64,000 bases of DNA from RGDT01 sp964630925 (GTDB lineage: Bacteria; Planctomycetota; Planctomycetia; Gemmatales; Gemmataceae), in the NCBI GenBank assembly GCA_964630925.1, contig CAZVZK010000021.1:28047-92046 (forward strand), written 5' to 3'. The position numbers were made by a program, and so were the translations under genes. This document shows positions 43,317 through 52,250 of this stretch, in pieces. The number at the start of each line of letters is the position of its first letter. Within the stretch, counting starts at the first letter, position 1. The notes below the pieces were generated by a model. That model was not told the DNA's origin. It was given only the letters and a program-made list of their open reading frames with translations, and ran no database searches.

Positions 43317-44421
43317 CGGCGTACCGCCCGCCGGGGAGGAACCCGACGCCCGAGACGATGTCGGTGTGCCCATCCAGCTTCCGAATCTCCTTGCCCGTGG
43401 CGACATCCCACAGGCGGGCGGTGCGGTCGTGGCCGCCGGTCAGGAGACGCTTGCCGTCCGGCGAGAACGCCAGGCCGGGGACACAGCCCGCGTGCCCGTC
43501 GAACGTGCGGAGAAGCTTGCCCGTCCGCACGTCCCACAGCCGCACGGCCGCCTCGTGCGACACACCCGCCAGCAGCGTGCCGTCCGGCGAGAAGGCCGAG
43601 AACCACGGGGGATTCCCGCTGGTAAACGCCATCTTCCGCACCTGCTTCGCCGTCCCCAGGTCGAACAGGCGGACGGACAGGTCGTACCCCGTCGTGGCGA
43701 ACTGCTTGCCGTCCGGGGAGACGCTCACGCCTCGGACGCCCGCCCCGTTCACGTCGCTCGACGCCGACTGCTTGCCGGTGTCCAGGTCCCACACGCGGAC
43801 CGTGCGCTCCACGCCGCAGGAGACCGCCCTCTTGCCGTCGGGCGTGATGGCGACGTGGTAAACCACCCCGACGTGCCCGGTGAGCGTCTTCAGTGCCGCC
43901 CCCGTCTTCGCCTCCCAGAGGATCAGCGACCCGTCGGCGGAGCCTGTCAGGATGCGCGTCCCGTCCTTCGACCAGACCAGACCCATTACGCCGCCCTTGT
44001 GACCCTTGAGCTGCAGGACCTCCTCGCCCGTCCCGCTCTCCCAGACACGCACGACGTTCTCTCCGCCGTGCTGCGCGCTGGCGGAGGCGATGCGCTTGCC
44101 GTCGGGCGAGACCGCCAGGATGTTGACGCCGTCGGTGTGGCCGGTGAAGGTGCGCTCATCGAGGGCGTCACGATTGCGGATCGCCGCCGCGACCACCAAC
44201 GCCCGGAGGCGGACGTCCACGTCGGCGTGGGCGCGGCCCGCCTCGCGCCGGGCCGGGCCGGCGATCTCACCCAGCGCCTCCAGGTCGGCCGCGGCGGCCT
44301 TGCGAGTGCCCCAGTCCTCGCTGGCGAGCCGCGCGACCAGCCCGCGCACGGAGTCGCCACGGGGCGGCCCGGCGGCGTAGGCCGCGAGGGAGAGCGTGAA
44401 GAGGAGAATGGTGGCGCGCAC
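43267..44421 (-). CDS. Secreted WD40-repeat protein
   Basis: 384 residues. A signal peptide (about 1-17) is followed by a short helical block (RLASEDWGTRKAAAADLEAL, a HEAT-like motif) and seven WD40 blades (FTGHTDGVNILAVSPDGKRI ... LDGHTDIVSGVGFLPGGRYA ... LRLWDLRK), enough for one closed propeller. It is a protein-interaction module on the outer side of the membrane; the partner is unknown. I chose GTG 44421, preceded by GGAGGT, because it begins the signal peptide; ATG 44460 would add 13 residues in front. Confidence 0.83.
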   Translation of the reverse strand: MRATILLFTLSLAAYAAGPPRGDSVRGLVARLASEDWGTRKAAAADLEALGEIAGPARREAGRAHADVDVRLRALVVAAAIRNRDALDERTFTGHTDGVNILAVSPDGKRIASASAQHGGENVVRVWESGTGEEVLQLKGHKGGVMGLVWSKDGTRILTGSADGSLILWEAKTGAALKTLTGHVGVVYHVAITPDGKRAVSCGVERTVRVWDLDTGKQSASSDVNGAGVRGVSVSPDGKQFATTGYDLSVRLFDLGTAKQVRKMAFTSGNPPWFSAFSPDGTLLAGVSHEAAVRLWDVRTGKLLRTFDGHAGCVPGLAFSPDGKRLLTGGHDRTARLWDVATGKEIRKLDGHTDIVSGVGFLPGGRYAVTSSYDRTLRLWDLRK

Positions 44422-44591
44422 GGTGACCTCCGGTGCGTATGGCGGGTGAATGGTGATCATACCACCGCGCCGTCTCGGCCGTCTGTCGCGGGAGTGTAAC
44501 GAGGGAGGAACCGTCCCCCGACAACTGGAATGAGACAAAATGAGACGGGGTGGGCGGGCACGGCGCGGGTGTCGGCGGTCTGACCACAGGC

Positions 44592-44629
44592 CCTGCAATG
44601 CAAATCCCGCCAGGAATTTGCATTACAGG
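44592..44629. repeat. Hairpin in the 357-base spacer 44422-44778
   Basis: CCTGCAATGCAAAT (44592-44605) pairs with ATTTGCATTACAGG (44616-44629) at 13 of 14 positions. A run TGCAATGCAATGCAAT follows near 44647, and the same word occurs near 35880. The spacer is lower in G+C than its neighbours and lies between the end of the Lpt-like gene and the start of the WD40 gene, so it may hold the WD40 promoter; I see no clear -35/-10 pair. Confidence 0.6.
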
Positions 44630-44778
44630 GGGGTGTCAGGGGGGTGTGCAATGCAATGCAATCCGCACCCACCCAGGCGTCACCAACCGTCTGATTCTGT
44701 CCAATTCACACTGCCGCGTGAAGGGTGACCGTGATGACACGGCGGGCTCACGCCCCGCCGCTCGCCTTTGGCCACGCC

Positions 44779-47700
44779 TCACTTCGGCACGGACGCCCCC
44801 CGGATGCCGTCGCCGCCGACCACCTCGATCCGCCGCGTCTGCCTCCAGTAGATGATCTTGTTGGCGGTCACCGTCTCGCCGGGGTCGCCTGGGCGGTTGA
44901 ACTTCTTCATCTGCGCCGGCCCCGTCTCGTTGCCGGTGAAGATGATCTGGTCCTTGGCCTGGTTGTACGACACGGAGTCAGCCGTCGCGCTGAAGTCGCG
45001 GCCCAGCACGCTCACCTGGCCGTCGCCCTGCATCTGCTTGTTGGGCTTGCCGTCGGTCGGGCGGTCCAGGACCTTGAGGCGCTTGCACTTCATGTACATG
45101 GCCCGCTCGGGCAGCTCCTGGGCCAGCACCTTGTCGAGGTCCACCTCGTCCTTGAAGGACTTCACGGGGATGTGCAGGACGCGCACCTCGCCCCAGAAGG
45201 ACGCCATGCCGGCCACGTTGTTGGCGTCCATGCGGTCCTTGAAGGCGACGTAGGTCATCCGCAGCTCGGTGCCGCCCTTCGGCGCCGGCGCCGACGCCTT
45301 GCCGGGGGTGCCCAGGTCCAGCGGGCCGGCGTTGCCGAAGTCGATCACCTGGAACGAGCCCGGCCCGGTGGCGACGGCGGCGTTGCCGTTGGATTTCGCC
45401 GTCACGCCCTTCACCGGCGCCTCCTCCGGCTCCAGGGCCGTCACCTTCAGGCCTCCGGCCTCCAGGCGCTGCTTCTTCACCGTCTTGCCGTCCTTGAACA
45501 CCTCCTCCTCGACGCGGACCTGCTTGTCGCAGATCATGTAGCGGACCTTGGCGGGCTGGCCGGCGCGTCCGCCGTGGCGCAGGGACACCGCGCGGTCGAA
45601 GTACGTGGTCATGTTCTGGCAGGCGAGGCGGGCCTGGCCCTGGCGGGCCTGGATGTCGCCCTGGAACTCCGCCGACGTGCCGTTGAACACCATGCGGTCG
45701 CGCCAGTGCACCTCGAGCGGCACCGGCTCGGCCAGCTTCTCGCCCTGGAAGGTGGTGGCGCTGTCCATGCGCATCGCCCCGTCGCCGATCACCCAGGCGG
45801 TGTTGGTGTGCTGGTTGATCGTCACCTCCGGCCCCATGATGAACATGCGGTCGGAGTGCAGCTCGGCCAGGTCTCCGGTCACGACGAGGACGAACGCCCC
45901 TTCCGGCGCCGCCGTCATGCGCAGCGTCTCGCCCTTCACCAGTGTGCCCTTCTCCGTGGGCTTCGCCGGGTCCTGCCGCACCACGACCGCGCCCTCGCAC
46001 GTGAGCAGATCGACGGTGTTCTTCAACGGCGAGCGCAGCACCTTGGCCTCCACCGAACGCGCGCTCAGGTCGAAGGGCCGCGCCGGGCCGTCCTTCCCCC
46101 CGGGCACGTCGATCGCCGGCCCCGCGAGCGGTGAAGGCGGCGCCGCCGCACCCGTCGCGGGCTTCGCCGCCACGGCGGGGGGCGTGGCGCCCGGCAGGGC
46201 GGCGGGCGGCGGCACGTCGCGGAACCACAGGACGAGCCGGGCGGTGTCGTGGATGTTCATGTCCTTGCCGCGGACCACCACGTTACCCGTCGCCTCCAGG
46301 TGGCGCGGCTTGCGTCCGCCGCCGGCCTCCGCCTTGGCGTCCTTGGCGTCCTTGACGGCCTTCGCCGGCTGGGCCTTGGCCGGCTCCTCGGGGTCGAGCC
46401 AGACCTTGAGGATGTCGGCCTTCAGATCCTGCTTGCCGGCCACGTCGTTGAACTCGGCGTCGCCCTGGAGGGTGATGAGGTCCTCCTCGCCCTCGCGGAC
46501 GACGGTGAGGCTGTTGGCCCAGCGTGCCTTCATCAGGCGTCCGTCCTTGGGGTCCTTGAATTCCAGCCGTCCGGGGCCGTTCGACTTCACGTCGAACGCC
46601 TCGCGCGGCGGGGGCTGGCCGGCCACGGGGGCCGGGGTGGGCCGCTTGCACAGCTCCAGGTCCTTGCCCGTGAGGACGCTGCCGGAGCGGTTGATGATGA
46701 TGCCGCTGGGGCCCTTCAGGACGGTGATCCCCTTGGCCACGTCGTGGAAGAAGTCGGCCCCGCGGGCGTCGAGGTTCTCGGCCTGCGAGGTCATGACGAC
46801 CTCGCCGTCGGGCCCCGTGGCGTGGATCGTCTCGACCTGGGGGCTCTCGCCGTCGGCGGCGCCCCTGGCGGCGGGGGACTTCTGGTCACGTTTCTTGAGC
46901 CGCATCTCCAGGCGGCCGCAGAAGAGCTGATCGACGCCGTCCGGGTTGAAGGTCCTGCGCTCGACGTAGACCTGGGACGGCGAGCCGGCGCGGGAGCCGC
47001 GCGGCGGCGACTCGAACGTCACCGTGTCGTGGGTCTTCAGCACGTCGTAGCGGAACTTCCCTGCCGGGTTCAGCACGCGGACGTGCGAATACCCGGCCGG
47101 CTTGGCGGCGTCCGCCTTCGCCTCGGCGGGCTTGCCGCCGCCCAGCGGCGACGCCTTGGTGTCGAAGAAGCCGGCCTTGCCCTCCACGTACAGGTCCATG
47201 ACGACGGCCGACTTCAGCTCGAGCCACTTGACGCCGGTGATGGTGTCGCGGGCGCCGGCGCGGGGCGGCTTGCCGGGCGCGGCCGGCGGCGCCTCGACGG
47301 CCAACTGCATCTCCATGCCCCTGGCGGTGATCAGGTGCGGCTTGGGCCGCGCCTTGTGGTCCTCGACCTTGATGTTGTCGTTGGTCCAGATCCTGTGCGT
47401 GGGCTCGTCGTAGTACAGGGGGCCGAGGTTGATGGCGATGCGCAGGTCCTGGTCGTGCTCGGCGCGCTTGCGGTTGTTGACGATCTGGATCTGCCCGGTC
47501 AGCTCGGCGGCGGTCACCTTGCGGCCGTTGATCTCCCCGATGTTCGACACCGGGCGGTCGAATGTGAGCAGGCCCACCCGCCCCCGGATGGTGCTGATGT
47601 CCGGCGACTTCGCGTCCTTGCCGACGATGGCGATGCTGATCGGCGTCAGTTCGACCTTGCCGTCCTTCAGCGTGCAGGTCTCGGCGGCGATCAGCATGCC

Positions 47701-47961
47701 GCGCGAGCGCAGGTCGAGGCGGATCGCCCGCCGCAGCTCCTCGCACTCATTCCCGAACGCCATCTTCAGCCGCTTCTCCAGGTCCGACTCGGCGGTGGGG
47801 GGGGGGGGATCTCCGGCGATTCGGTCCCCCGGCCAGTACGCCTGCGGGAGCGGCGGCAGGCCGTCGATGCGTCCGACGGCGCTGAACCCGTAGCCGAGGA
47901 AGACGGCGAGGATCAGCACGAAGCTGATGCCCAGCAGGACGATCCGCTTGGGGGACCACAT
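44779..47961 (-). CDS. Giant LptC/LptA-like lipopolysaccharide-transport protein
   Basis: 1060 residues. One N-terminal helix (about 7-29) anchors a long beta-rich periplasmic region. LptC-like features lie near residues 175-215 (NLGPLYYDEPTHRIWTNDN, then a KPHLITARGMEMQL strand pair), and OstA/LptA-like blocks recur later (LQGDAEFNDVAGKQDLKADI, ATGNVVVRGKDMNIHDTARL). Several beta-jellyroll segments appear stacked, which could form much of a transport bridge in one chain. Typical LptC is ~190 residues and LptA ~180. ATG 47961 follows GAGGAGG. The gene is 22 bases after kdsC, so Kdo synthesis and LPS transport are co-expressed. Confidence 0.75.
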   Translation of the reverse strand: MWSPKRIVLLGISFVLILAVFLGYGFSAVGRIDGLPPLPQAYWPGDRIAGDPPPPTAESDLEKRLKMAFGNECEELRRAIRLDLRSRGMLIAAETCTLKDGKVELTPISIAIVGKDAKSPDISTIRGRVGLLTFDRPVSNIGEINGRKVTAAELTGQIQIVNNRKRAEHDQDLRIAINLGPLYYDEPTHRIWTNDNIKVEDHKARPKPHLITARGMEMQLAVEAPPAAPGKPPRAGARDTITGVKWLELKSAVVMDLYVEGKAGFFDTKASPLGGGKPAEAKADAAKPAGYSHVRVLNPAGKFRYDVLKTHDTVTFESPPRGSRAGSPSQVYVERRTFNPDGVDQLFCGRLEMRLKKRDQKSPAARGAADGESPQVETIHATGPDGEVVMTSQAENLDARGADFFHDVAKGITVLKGPSGIIINRSGSVLTGKDLELCKRPTPAPVAGQPPPREAFDVKSNGPGRLEFKDPKDGRLMKARWANSLTVVREGEEDLITLQGDAEFNDVAGKQDLKADILKVWLDPEEPAKAQPAKAVKDAKDAKAEAGGGRKPRHLEATGNVVVRGKDMNIHDTARLVLWFRDVPPPAALPGATPPAVAAKPATGAAAPPSPLAGPAIDVPGGKDGPARPFDLSARSVEAKVLRSPLKNTVDLLTCEGAVVVRQDPAKPTEKGTLVKGETLRMTAAPEGAFVLVVTGDLAELHSDRMFIMGPEVTINQHTNTAWVIGDGAMRMDSATTFQGEKLAEPVPLEVHWRDRMVFNGTSAEFQGDIQARQGQARLACQNMTTYFDRAVSLRHGGRAGQPAKVRYMICDKQVRVEEEVFKDGKTVKKQRLEAGGLKVTALEPEEAPVKGVTAKSNGNAAVATGPGSFQVIDFGNAGPLDLGTPGKASAPAPKGGTELRMTYVAFKDRMDANNVAGMASFWGEVRVLHIPVKSFKDEVDLDKVLAQELPERAMYMKCKRLKVLDRPTDGKPNKQMQGDGQVSVLGRDFSATADSVSYNQAKDQIIFTGNETGPAQMKKFNRPGDPGETVTANKIIYWRQTRRIEVVGGDGIRGASVPK

Positions 47962-47983
47962 CGCCTGGACCTCCTCGTCTCGG

Positions 47984-48493
47984 TTATTCGGGCCAGCGCC
48001 CCTGGCAGCGCAGGATCCGCTCGGCCGCCTCGCGGGCGGCGCCCGCGCCGCCGTCGGCGCGGGTGATGTAATGCGCCACCCGCCGCGCCTCGTGGCAGGC
48101 GTCGGCGGGCGCCACCGCCAGGCCGCTGATCCGCATCGCCGCCACGTCGATGAAGTCATCGCCGACGAAGCAGGCGGCCGACGCCGGCAGGCCCAGCTCC
48201 GCGAGCAGCCTCGACAGGGCATCGGCCTTGTCCTGGCAGCCCTGGATGACGTGCCCGATCCCGGTCTCGGAGGCTCGATGCGCCACGAGGGGCGAATTGC
48301 GCCCCGTGATGATCGCCGACATCAGCCCGGCCGCGTGCCACCGCTTCAACCCGGAGCCGTCGCGCACGTGGAACGTCTTGCCCTCCCGGCACGGCCCGCC
48401 CTCGTGGGTGTACTCGACGCCGCCGCGCGTCAGGACGCCATCGACGTCCATCGCCAGCAGGCGGATGCCGAGGAAGCGGTCACGAAGCGTCAT
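47984..48493 (-). CDS. kdsC: 3-deoxy-D-manno-octulosonate-8-phosphate phosphatase
   Basis: 169 residues, normal for this tetrameric HAD phosphatase that turns Kdo-8-P into Kdo. The nucleophile motif MDVDGVLT has Asp16 and Asp18; VRDGSGLKRW, IITGRNS, CQDKADAL (motif III Lys) and FVGDDFIDVAAM (motif IV Asp pair) are all present. The start ATG 48493 lies seven bases after the kdsD stop. Together with kdsD it indicates that the cell makes a Kdo-containing lipopolysaccharide core. Confidence 0.93.
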   Translation of the reverse strand: MTLRDRFLGIRLLAMDVDGVLTRGGVEYTHEGGPCREGKTFHVRDGSGLKRWHAAGLMSAIITGRNSPLVAHRASETGIGHVIQGCQDKADALSRLLAELGLPASAACFVGDDFIDVAAMRISGLAVAPADACHEARRVAHYITRADGGAGAAREAAERILRCQGRWPE

Positions 48494-48500
48494 CTGCCCC

Positions 48501-49526
48501 TCACGCGCTCTGCCGCAGCCCCCGCTCGCCGAGGGCCTCCATGCTCACGAGGTCCGTCACGTCCACCAGGCCGGCGGGCCGCCCCGCCTCGTCTATGATC
48601 GGCAGCTCGCTGATCTTGTGGCGCTGCAACAGCTCGAGCGCCTCCGCCACGCGCGCCCCTTCCGGCAAGGTGTGCGGCCTGTGCGTCATGACACGGCTGA
48701 TGGGGCGGTCGAGGTCGGCCTCGCGGCGCTCCTCCACCAGCCGCGCCAGGTCGCTGTCGGTGAACAGCCCGGCGAGGCGGCCCTCGGCGTCCACGAGCAT
48801 CACGGCCCCGGTCCGGCGCCCGTGCCGCCGCGCCTGGGCGAACACCTCGCGCACGGTGGCCGTCTCCGACGCGACACGCAATTCGGGGCCGCGGCGCATG
48901 ACGGATTCGACGCGGGCGAGTTTCTTTCCGAGGCTGCCTGCGGGGTGGAAGCGGGCGAAGTCGTCGCGGCTGAAGTCGCGCTGCCGGCTGAGGACGAAGG
49001 CGAGGGCGTCGCCGACCGCCATCATGGCGGCGGTGCTGGCGCTGGGGGCCAGGCCGAGCGGGCACACCTCGTCGAGCGGGCCGTACACCAGCGCGACGTC
49101 GGCACGCTGGGCAAGGAAGGAGGATCGGTTGCCGGTCAGCCCGATGACGGCGCGGCACAGCCCCTTGAGTGGGGGCAACAGGCGCACGATCTCCTCGCTC
49201 TCGCCGGAGTGCGAGAGGACGAGGGCCACATCATCCGGGTGGAGCATCCCGAGGTCGCCGTGGACGGCCTTGGTGGCGTCGAGGGTGTAGGCGCGGGTGC
49301 CGGTGCTGCTGAAGGTGCCGGCCAGCTTCTGGCCCACGTCGGCCGACTTCCCGGTCCCGGTGATGGCGAGGCGCCCGTGCCCGGCGGTGACGGAATACAC
49401 GAGGTCGGCGGCGTCGAGGAACGCGCCGTCGAGGCGCGAGGCGGCGTGTTCAAGTGCGGCGGCCTCGGCACGCACGAGCTGGCGGGCGTAGTCCAGGCGT
49501 TCATCGAGATGGACTTGGAACGTCAT
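48501..49526 (-). CDS. kdsD: Arabinose-5-phosphate isomerase (SIS plus two CBS domains)
   Basis: 341 residues. It converts ribulose-5-P to arabinose-5-P, the first committed step to Kdo. The SIS domain covers about 30-185 (ITGTGKSADVGQKLAGTFSS, SHSGESEEIV) and two CBS domains about 210-335 (MRRGPELRVA..., VMTHRPHTLPEGA...HKISELPIID). ATG 49526 follows CGGAGG; the frame upstream lacks family sequence. It is first in the kdsD-kdsC-Lpt operon, divergent from the acyl-chain operon. Confidence 0.93.
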   Translation of the reverse strand: MTFQVHLDERLDYARQLVRAEAAALEHAASRLDGAFLDAADLVYSVTAGHGRLAITGTGKSADVGQKLAGTFSSTGTRAYTLDATKAVHGDLGMLHPDDVALVLSHSGESEEIVRLLPPLKGLCRAVIGLTGNRSSFLAQRADVALVYGPLDEVCPLGLAPSASTAAMMAVGDALAFVLSRQRDFSRDDFARFHPAGSLGKKLARVESVMRRGPELRVASETATVREVFAQARRHGRRTGAVMLVDAEGRLAGLFTDSDLARLVEERREADLDRPISRVMTHRPHTLPEGARVAEALELLQRHKISELPIIDEAGRPAGLVDVTDLVSMEALGERGLRQSA

Positions 49527-49863
49527 ATGGCCTCCGTGCCGTCCGGCGACGATAGCCACGCCTCGCGTCATTTGCAACGCCGGGCCTGCCCTCCGACGAG
49601 CATCCCAAACGCCCCAGGCATCCTATCCTCCTTGCCGACTATGCGGCTTATTGCGCCGCCCCCCCCAATTTGCCCAGGCCACGCGATCAGTTCGGCTTGT
49701 TAAGGCCAGCCCCGGCGCGGTTCAATGGTGTCGGTGTGGGAAGGGTTGCCGTGTGTGCGGCTTTTCCCGCTTAGGGGTTGTCGGCAAGGGGATAGGGGCT
49801 TACCATATCCCCTTTCTGGGAGCGAGTGGCCGCGTCGGCGCTCGAGGGCATGTAAGGAAGGCC
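49527..49863. promoter_or_regulatory. Divergent promoter region between LPS and acyl-chain operons
   Basis: 337 bases without a gene, lower in G+C than the flanks. Both operons start here, so promoters for each must lie within. A dyad AAGGGGATA (49786-49794) / TATCCCCTT (49806-49814) stands 50-78 bases before the first acyl-chain gene and could be an operator or a leader hairpin. I see no consensus promoter that I would defend. Confidence 0.5.
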
Positions 49864-50340
49864 ATGCGTTTCCACCTCATCGACCGCATCGTGGAGGTTC
49901 AGCCCGGCAAGCTGCTGCGTGCCGTCAAGAACCTCACGCTCGGTGAGGAGTACCTGGCCGACCACTTCCCCACGTTCCCGGTGATGCCCGGGGTGCTGAT
50001 GCTCCAGACCCTCGTGGAGGCCGGGGCCTGGCTCCTGAGGCTCAGCGAGGAATACGCCCACTCCGTCTGCGTGTTGCGTGAGGTGAAGAACATCAAATAC
50101 GGCTCGTTCATGGAGCCGGGCAAGCAGATGGCCGTCGAGGTGGAGATGGCGGGCCGCGACGCCGGCCTGGCGACGTTCAAGGGCCGCGGCGAGGCGGAGG
50201 GGCAGCAGACGGTAAGCGCCCGCTTCGTCGTCGCGTCGTACAACCTGGCGGACCGCGACGCCGCCCTGAAGGCCACGGATGAAGGCATCGTCGCGCAACT
50301 GAAGGCCCACGCAGCCGTGTTGCTGCGCAAGCCCCACTGA
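49864..50340 (+). CDS. FabZ-like hot-dog protein with altered active site
   Basis: 158 residues, hot-dog fold of (3R)-hydroxyacyl-ACP dehydratases. The catalytic His34 is in DHFPTFPVMPG, but the catalytic acid, Glu in FabZ, is Gln48 (VLMLQTLVEAG). The second dehydratase of this operon keeps both residues at the same positions, so this protein may be an inactive or modified partner in a heterodimer. ATG 49864 follows AAGGA. It is first of eight collinear genes (49864-57660); fabG follows after 12 bases. Confidence 0.85.
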   Translation: MRFHLIDRIVEVQPGKLLRAVKNLTLGEEYLADHFPTFPVMPGVLMLQTLVEAGAWLLRLSEEYAHSVCVLREVKNIKYGSFMEPGKQMAVEVEMAGRDAGLATFKGRGEAEGQQTVSARFVVASYNLADRDAALKATDEGIVAQLKAHAAVLLRKPH

Positions 50341-50352
50341 GGAACGCGGACC

Positions 50353-51111
50353 ATGCGGCTTACGGATCAAACCGCCATCGTGACGGGAGGCAGCCGGGGC
50401 ATCGGCCGGGGCATCTGCGAGGCGTTCGCCGCCGAGGGGGCCAAGGTCGCCGTCGTCTTCAAGGGCGGCCTGGCCGCCGCCGACGAGTGCGTCGCCGGCA
50501 TCACCGCCAAGGGGGGCACGGCGAAGGCGTTCCAGTGCGACGTGGCCGACCTGTCCAGCGTGCAGGCGTGCGTCCAGGCCGTCGAGGCGGCGTTCGGGCC
50601 TGTCAAGATCCTGGTGAATAACGCCGGCGTCATCAAGGACGGGCTGTTCGTGCGGATGGAGCCGGCGGACTGGGATCTCGTCATCGGCACGAACCTGGGC
50701 GGGACGTTCAACTTCTGCAACGTCCTGGCGACGCCGATGATGCGGGCGCGGGCGGGGCGGATCATCAACGTGTCGAGCGTGGCCGCGGACTTCGTCAACA
50801 AGGGGCAGTGCAACTACGCGGCGAGCAAGGGGGCGGTGAACAGCTTCACACGCGCCCTGGCGGCGGAGCTGGCGAGCAGGGGCGTGACGGTGAACGCCAT
50901 CGCGCCGGGGTTCATCGAGACGGACATGAGCGCCGCCGTCCGCAACGTGGCCGGCGATACGATTCAGAAGATGATCCCGATGAAGCGTTACGGGACGCCG
51001 TCGGACATCGCCAAGGTCGCCGTGTTCCTGGCGAGCGCCGAGAGCGCCTACATCACGGGGCAGGTGATCACGGTGGACGGCGGCCTTAGCCTGGGGGCGG
51101 GCGCCGGATGA
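50353..51111 (+). CDS. fabG: 3-oxoacyl-ACP reductase (FabG type)
   Basis: 252 residues. It reduces the beta-keto group of acyl-ACP with NADPH. TGGSRGIG (11-18) is the cofactor motif; NNAG (89-92), Asn114, Ser142, Tyr155 and Lys159 form the active site. The C-terminus (ITGQVITVDGGLSLGAGAG) is typical. As part of the acyl-chain operon it supplies the reduction step between the ketosynthase and dehydratase. Another copy elsewhere in the genome for ordinary fatty acid synthesis is likely but not visible. Confidence 0.93.
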   Translation: MRLTDQTAIVTGGSRGIGRGICEAFAAEGAKVAVVFKGGLAAADECVAGITAKGGTAKAFQCDVADLSSVQACVQAVEAAFGPVKILVNNAGVIKDGLFVRMEPADWDLVIGTNLGGTFNFCNVLATPMMRARAGRIINVSSVAADFVNKGQCNYAASKGAVNSFTRALAAELASRGVTVNAIAPGFIETDMSAAVRNVAGDTIQKMIPMKRYGTPSDIAKVAVFLASAESAYITGQVITVDGGLSLGAGAG

Positions 51112-51180
51112 GCACACAGCACGGATGACCGATGGGCCGACGGAGCGGGTTTGACTTTCTTCGTTCGAGTGAGGTGAGAG

Positions 51181-51570
51181 ATGCCGACGCAGGAAGAGAT
51201 CTTCACGAAGGTGTCGAGTACGCTGGTCGAGGCGTTGAACGTCGACGCGGAGGACATCCGCCCGGCCTCCACTCTCCAGGGCGATCTGGGCGCCGAGTCC
51301 ATCGACTTCCTGGACATCGTGTTCCGGCTGGAGCGGGAGTTCGGCATCAAGATCCCGCGGGGGGAGCTGTTCCCCGAGTCGATCTTCCAGGGCGACCCGG
51401 AGTTCGTCAGCGCGGGCAAGGTCACGCCGAAGGGCCTGGCCGAGCTGCGGGCGAAGATGCCCTTCGCGGACCTGACCTCGTTCGAGAAGGACCCGTCGGT
51501 CGCCAGGCTGAGCGACCTGTTCACGGTGGACCTGATCACGCGGTACATCCACGGGAAGCTGGGCTCCTGA
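51181..51570 (+). CDS. Acyl carrier protein, extended form
   Basis: 129 residues, longer than the usual 75-90. The carrier core is at the N-terminus: LGAES with Ser40 as the phosphopantetheine site, followed by LDIVFRLEREFGIKIP. About 55 extra residues follow (from ELFPESIF), ending in a helix-rich tail. It is the chain carrier for the enzymes of this operon; the extension may help specific docking. ATG 51181 is followed by the typical helix-1 sequence (EEIFTKVSSTLVEAL). The hairpin repeat at 51571 begins at its stop codon. Confidence 0.88.
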   Translation: MPTQEEIFTKVSSTLVEALNVDAEDIRPASTLQGDLGAESIDFLDIVFRLEREFGIKIPRGELFPESIFQGDPEFVSAGKVTPKGLAELRAKMPFADLTSFEKDPSVARLSDLFTVDLITRYIHGKLGS

Positions 51571-51674
51571 GTTTTCAGTTTTCAGTTTTCAGTTTTCAGC
51601 GAACAGCCAGGCCCGGTTGGGGTGAGGCCGCCGCTGGAGACGCTGCTGAACACTGAAAACTGAAAACTGAAAAC
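51571..51674. repeat. Hairpin of tandem heptamers, TTTTCAG x4
   Basis: Arms 51571-51600 (four copies of TTTTCAG with flanks) and 51645-51674 (the complement) match at 29 of 30 positions, loop 44 bases. It fills the spacer between the ACP and second dehydratase genes inside the operon. The A/T-rich word stands out against the G+C-rich surroundings. Confidence 0.88.
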
Positions 51675-51689
51675 TGCGAGGGACGAGCC

Positions 51690-52169
51690 ATGCGTTGGCT
51701 CTGGATCGACCGCTTCACCGCCTTCGAGAGTGGCAAGTCGGCCAGGGCCGTCAAGGCCCTGAGCCTGGCCGAGGACTTCTTCGGCGGCCACTTCCCCGGT
51801 TACCCGGTGATGCCGGCCTGCTTCATCCTCGAAGGGCTGGCGCAGGCGGGCGGGATCCTCGTCGGCGAGGCCAAGGGGTTCTCGCAGAAGGTCGTGCTGG
51901 CCAAGGTGCCGCGTGCGGCGTTCCATCGCGAGATGATCGCCGGCGAGGTGCTGACGTACGATGTCGAGCTGTTGCACCTGCGCGACGAAGGGGCCTCCGT
52001 CGCCGGCAAGGTCAGCGTCGACGGGACGCTGACGGCGGAGGCCGAGATCTTCTTCGCCCACCTCGACCAGAGCCGGTCGAGGGAGCTGTTCGGGGACAGG
52101 AATTTCGTCTTCAGCGGGGAGTTCAAGCACCTGCTGGAGAGGATGACCAAGGGCAGGGCCCCCGCCTGA
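51690..52169 (+). CDS. FabZ-type 3-hydroxyacyl-ACP dehydratase
   Basis: 159 residues. The catalytic pair is intact: His34 in GHFPGYPVMP and Glu48 in FILEGLAQAGG. It removes water from 3-hydroxyacyl-ACP to give the trans-2-enoyl product. It is a paralogue of the Gln48 protein encoded at 49864 and the likely active half of a pair. No enoyl reductase is encoded in the operon, so the product could keep its double bonds unless a reductase is supplied from elsewhere. ATG 51690 follows GAGGGACGA. Confidence 0.88.
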   Translation: MRWLWIDRFTAFESGKSARAVKALSLAEDFFGGHFPGYPVMPACFILEGLAQAGGILVGEAKGFSQKVVLAKVPRAAFHREMIAGEVLTYDVELLHLRDEGASVAGKVSVDGTLTAEAEIFFAHLDQSRSRELFGDRNFVFSGEFKHLLERMTKGRAPA

Positions 52170-52250
52170 CGACGCCCGGCAGGTCCGCCCACGGCAGGGC
52201 TCAACGAGTCTTCCAGAGGGCGGCCGGAGAACCGTGGCCGCGATCACACC

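Noticed and set aside
44422..44778. Small RNA or riboswitch in the low-G+C spacer
   Set aside because: Only a simple hairpin and short repeats are visible; no conserved riboswitch core was recognised.
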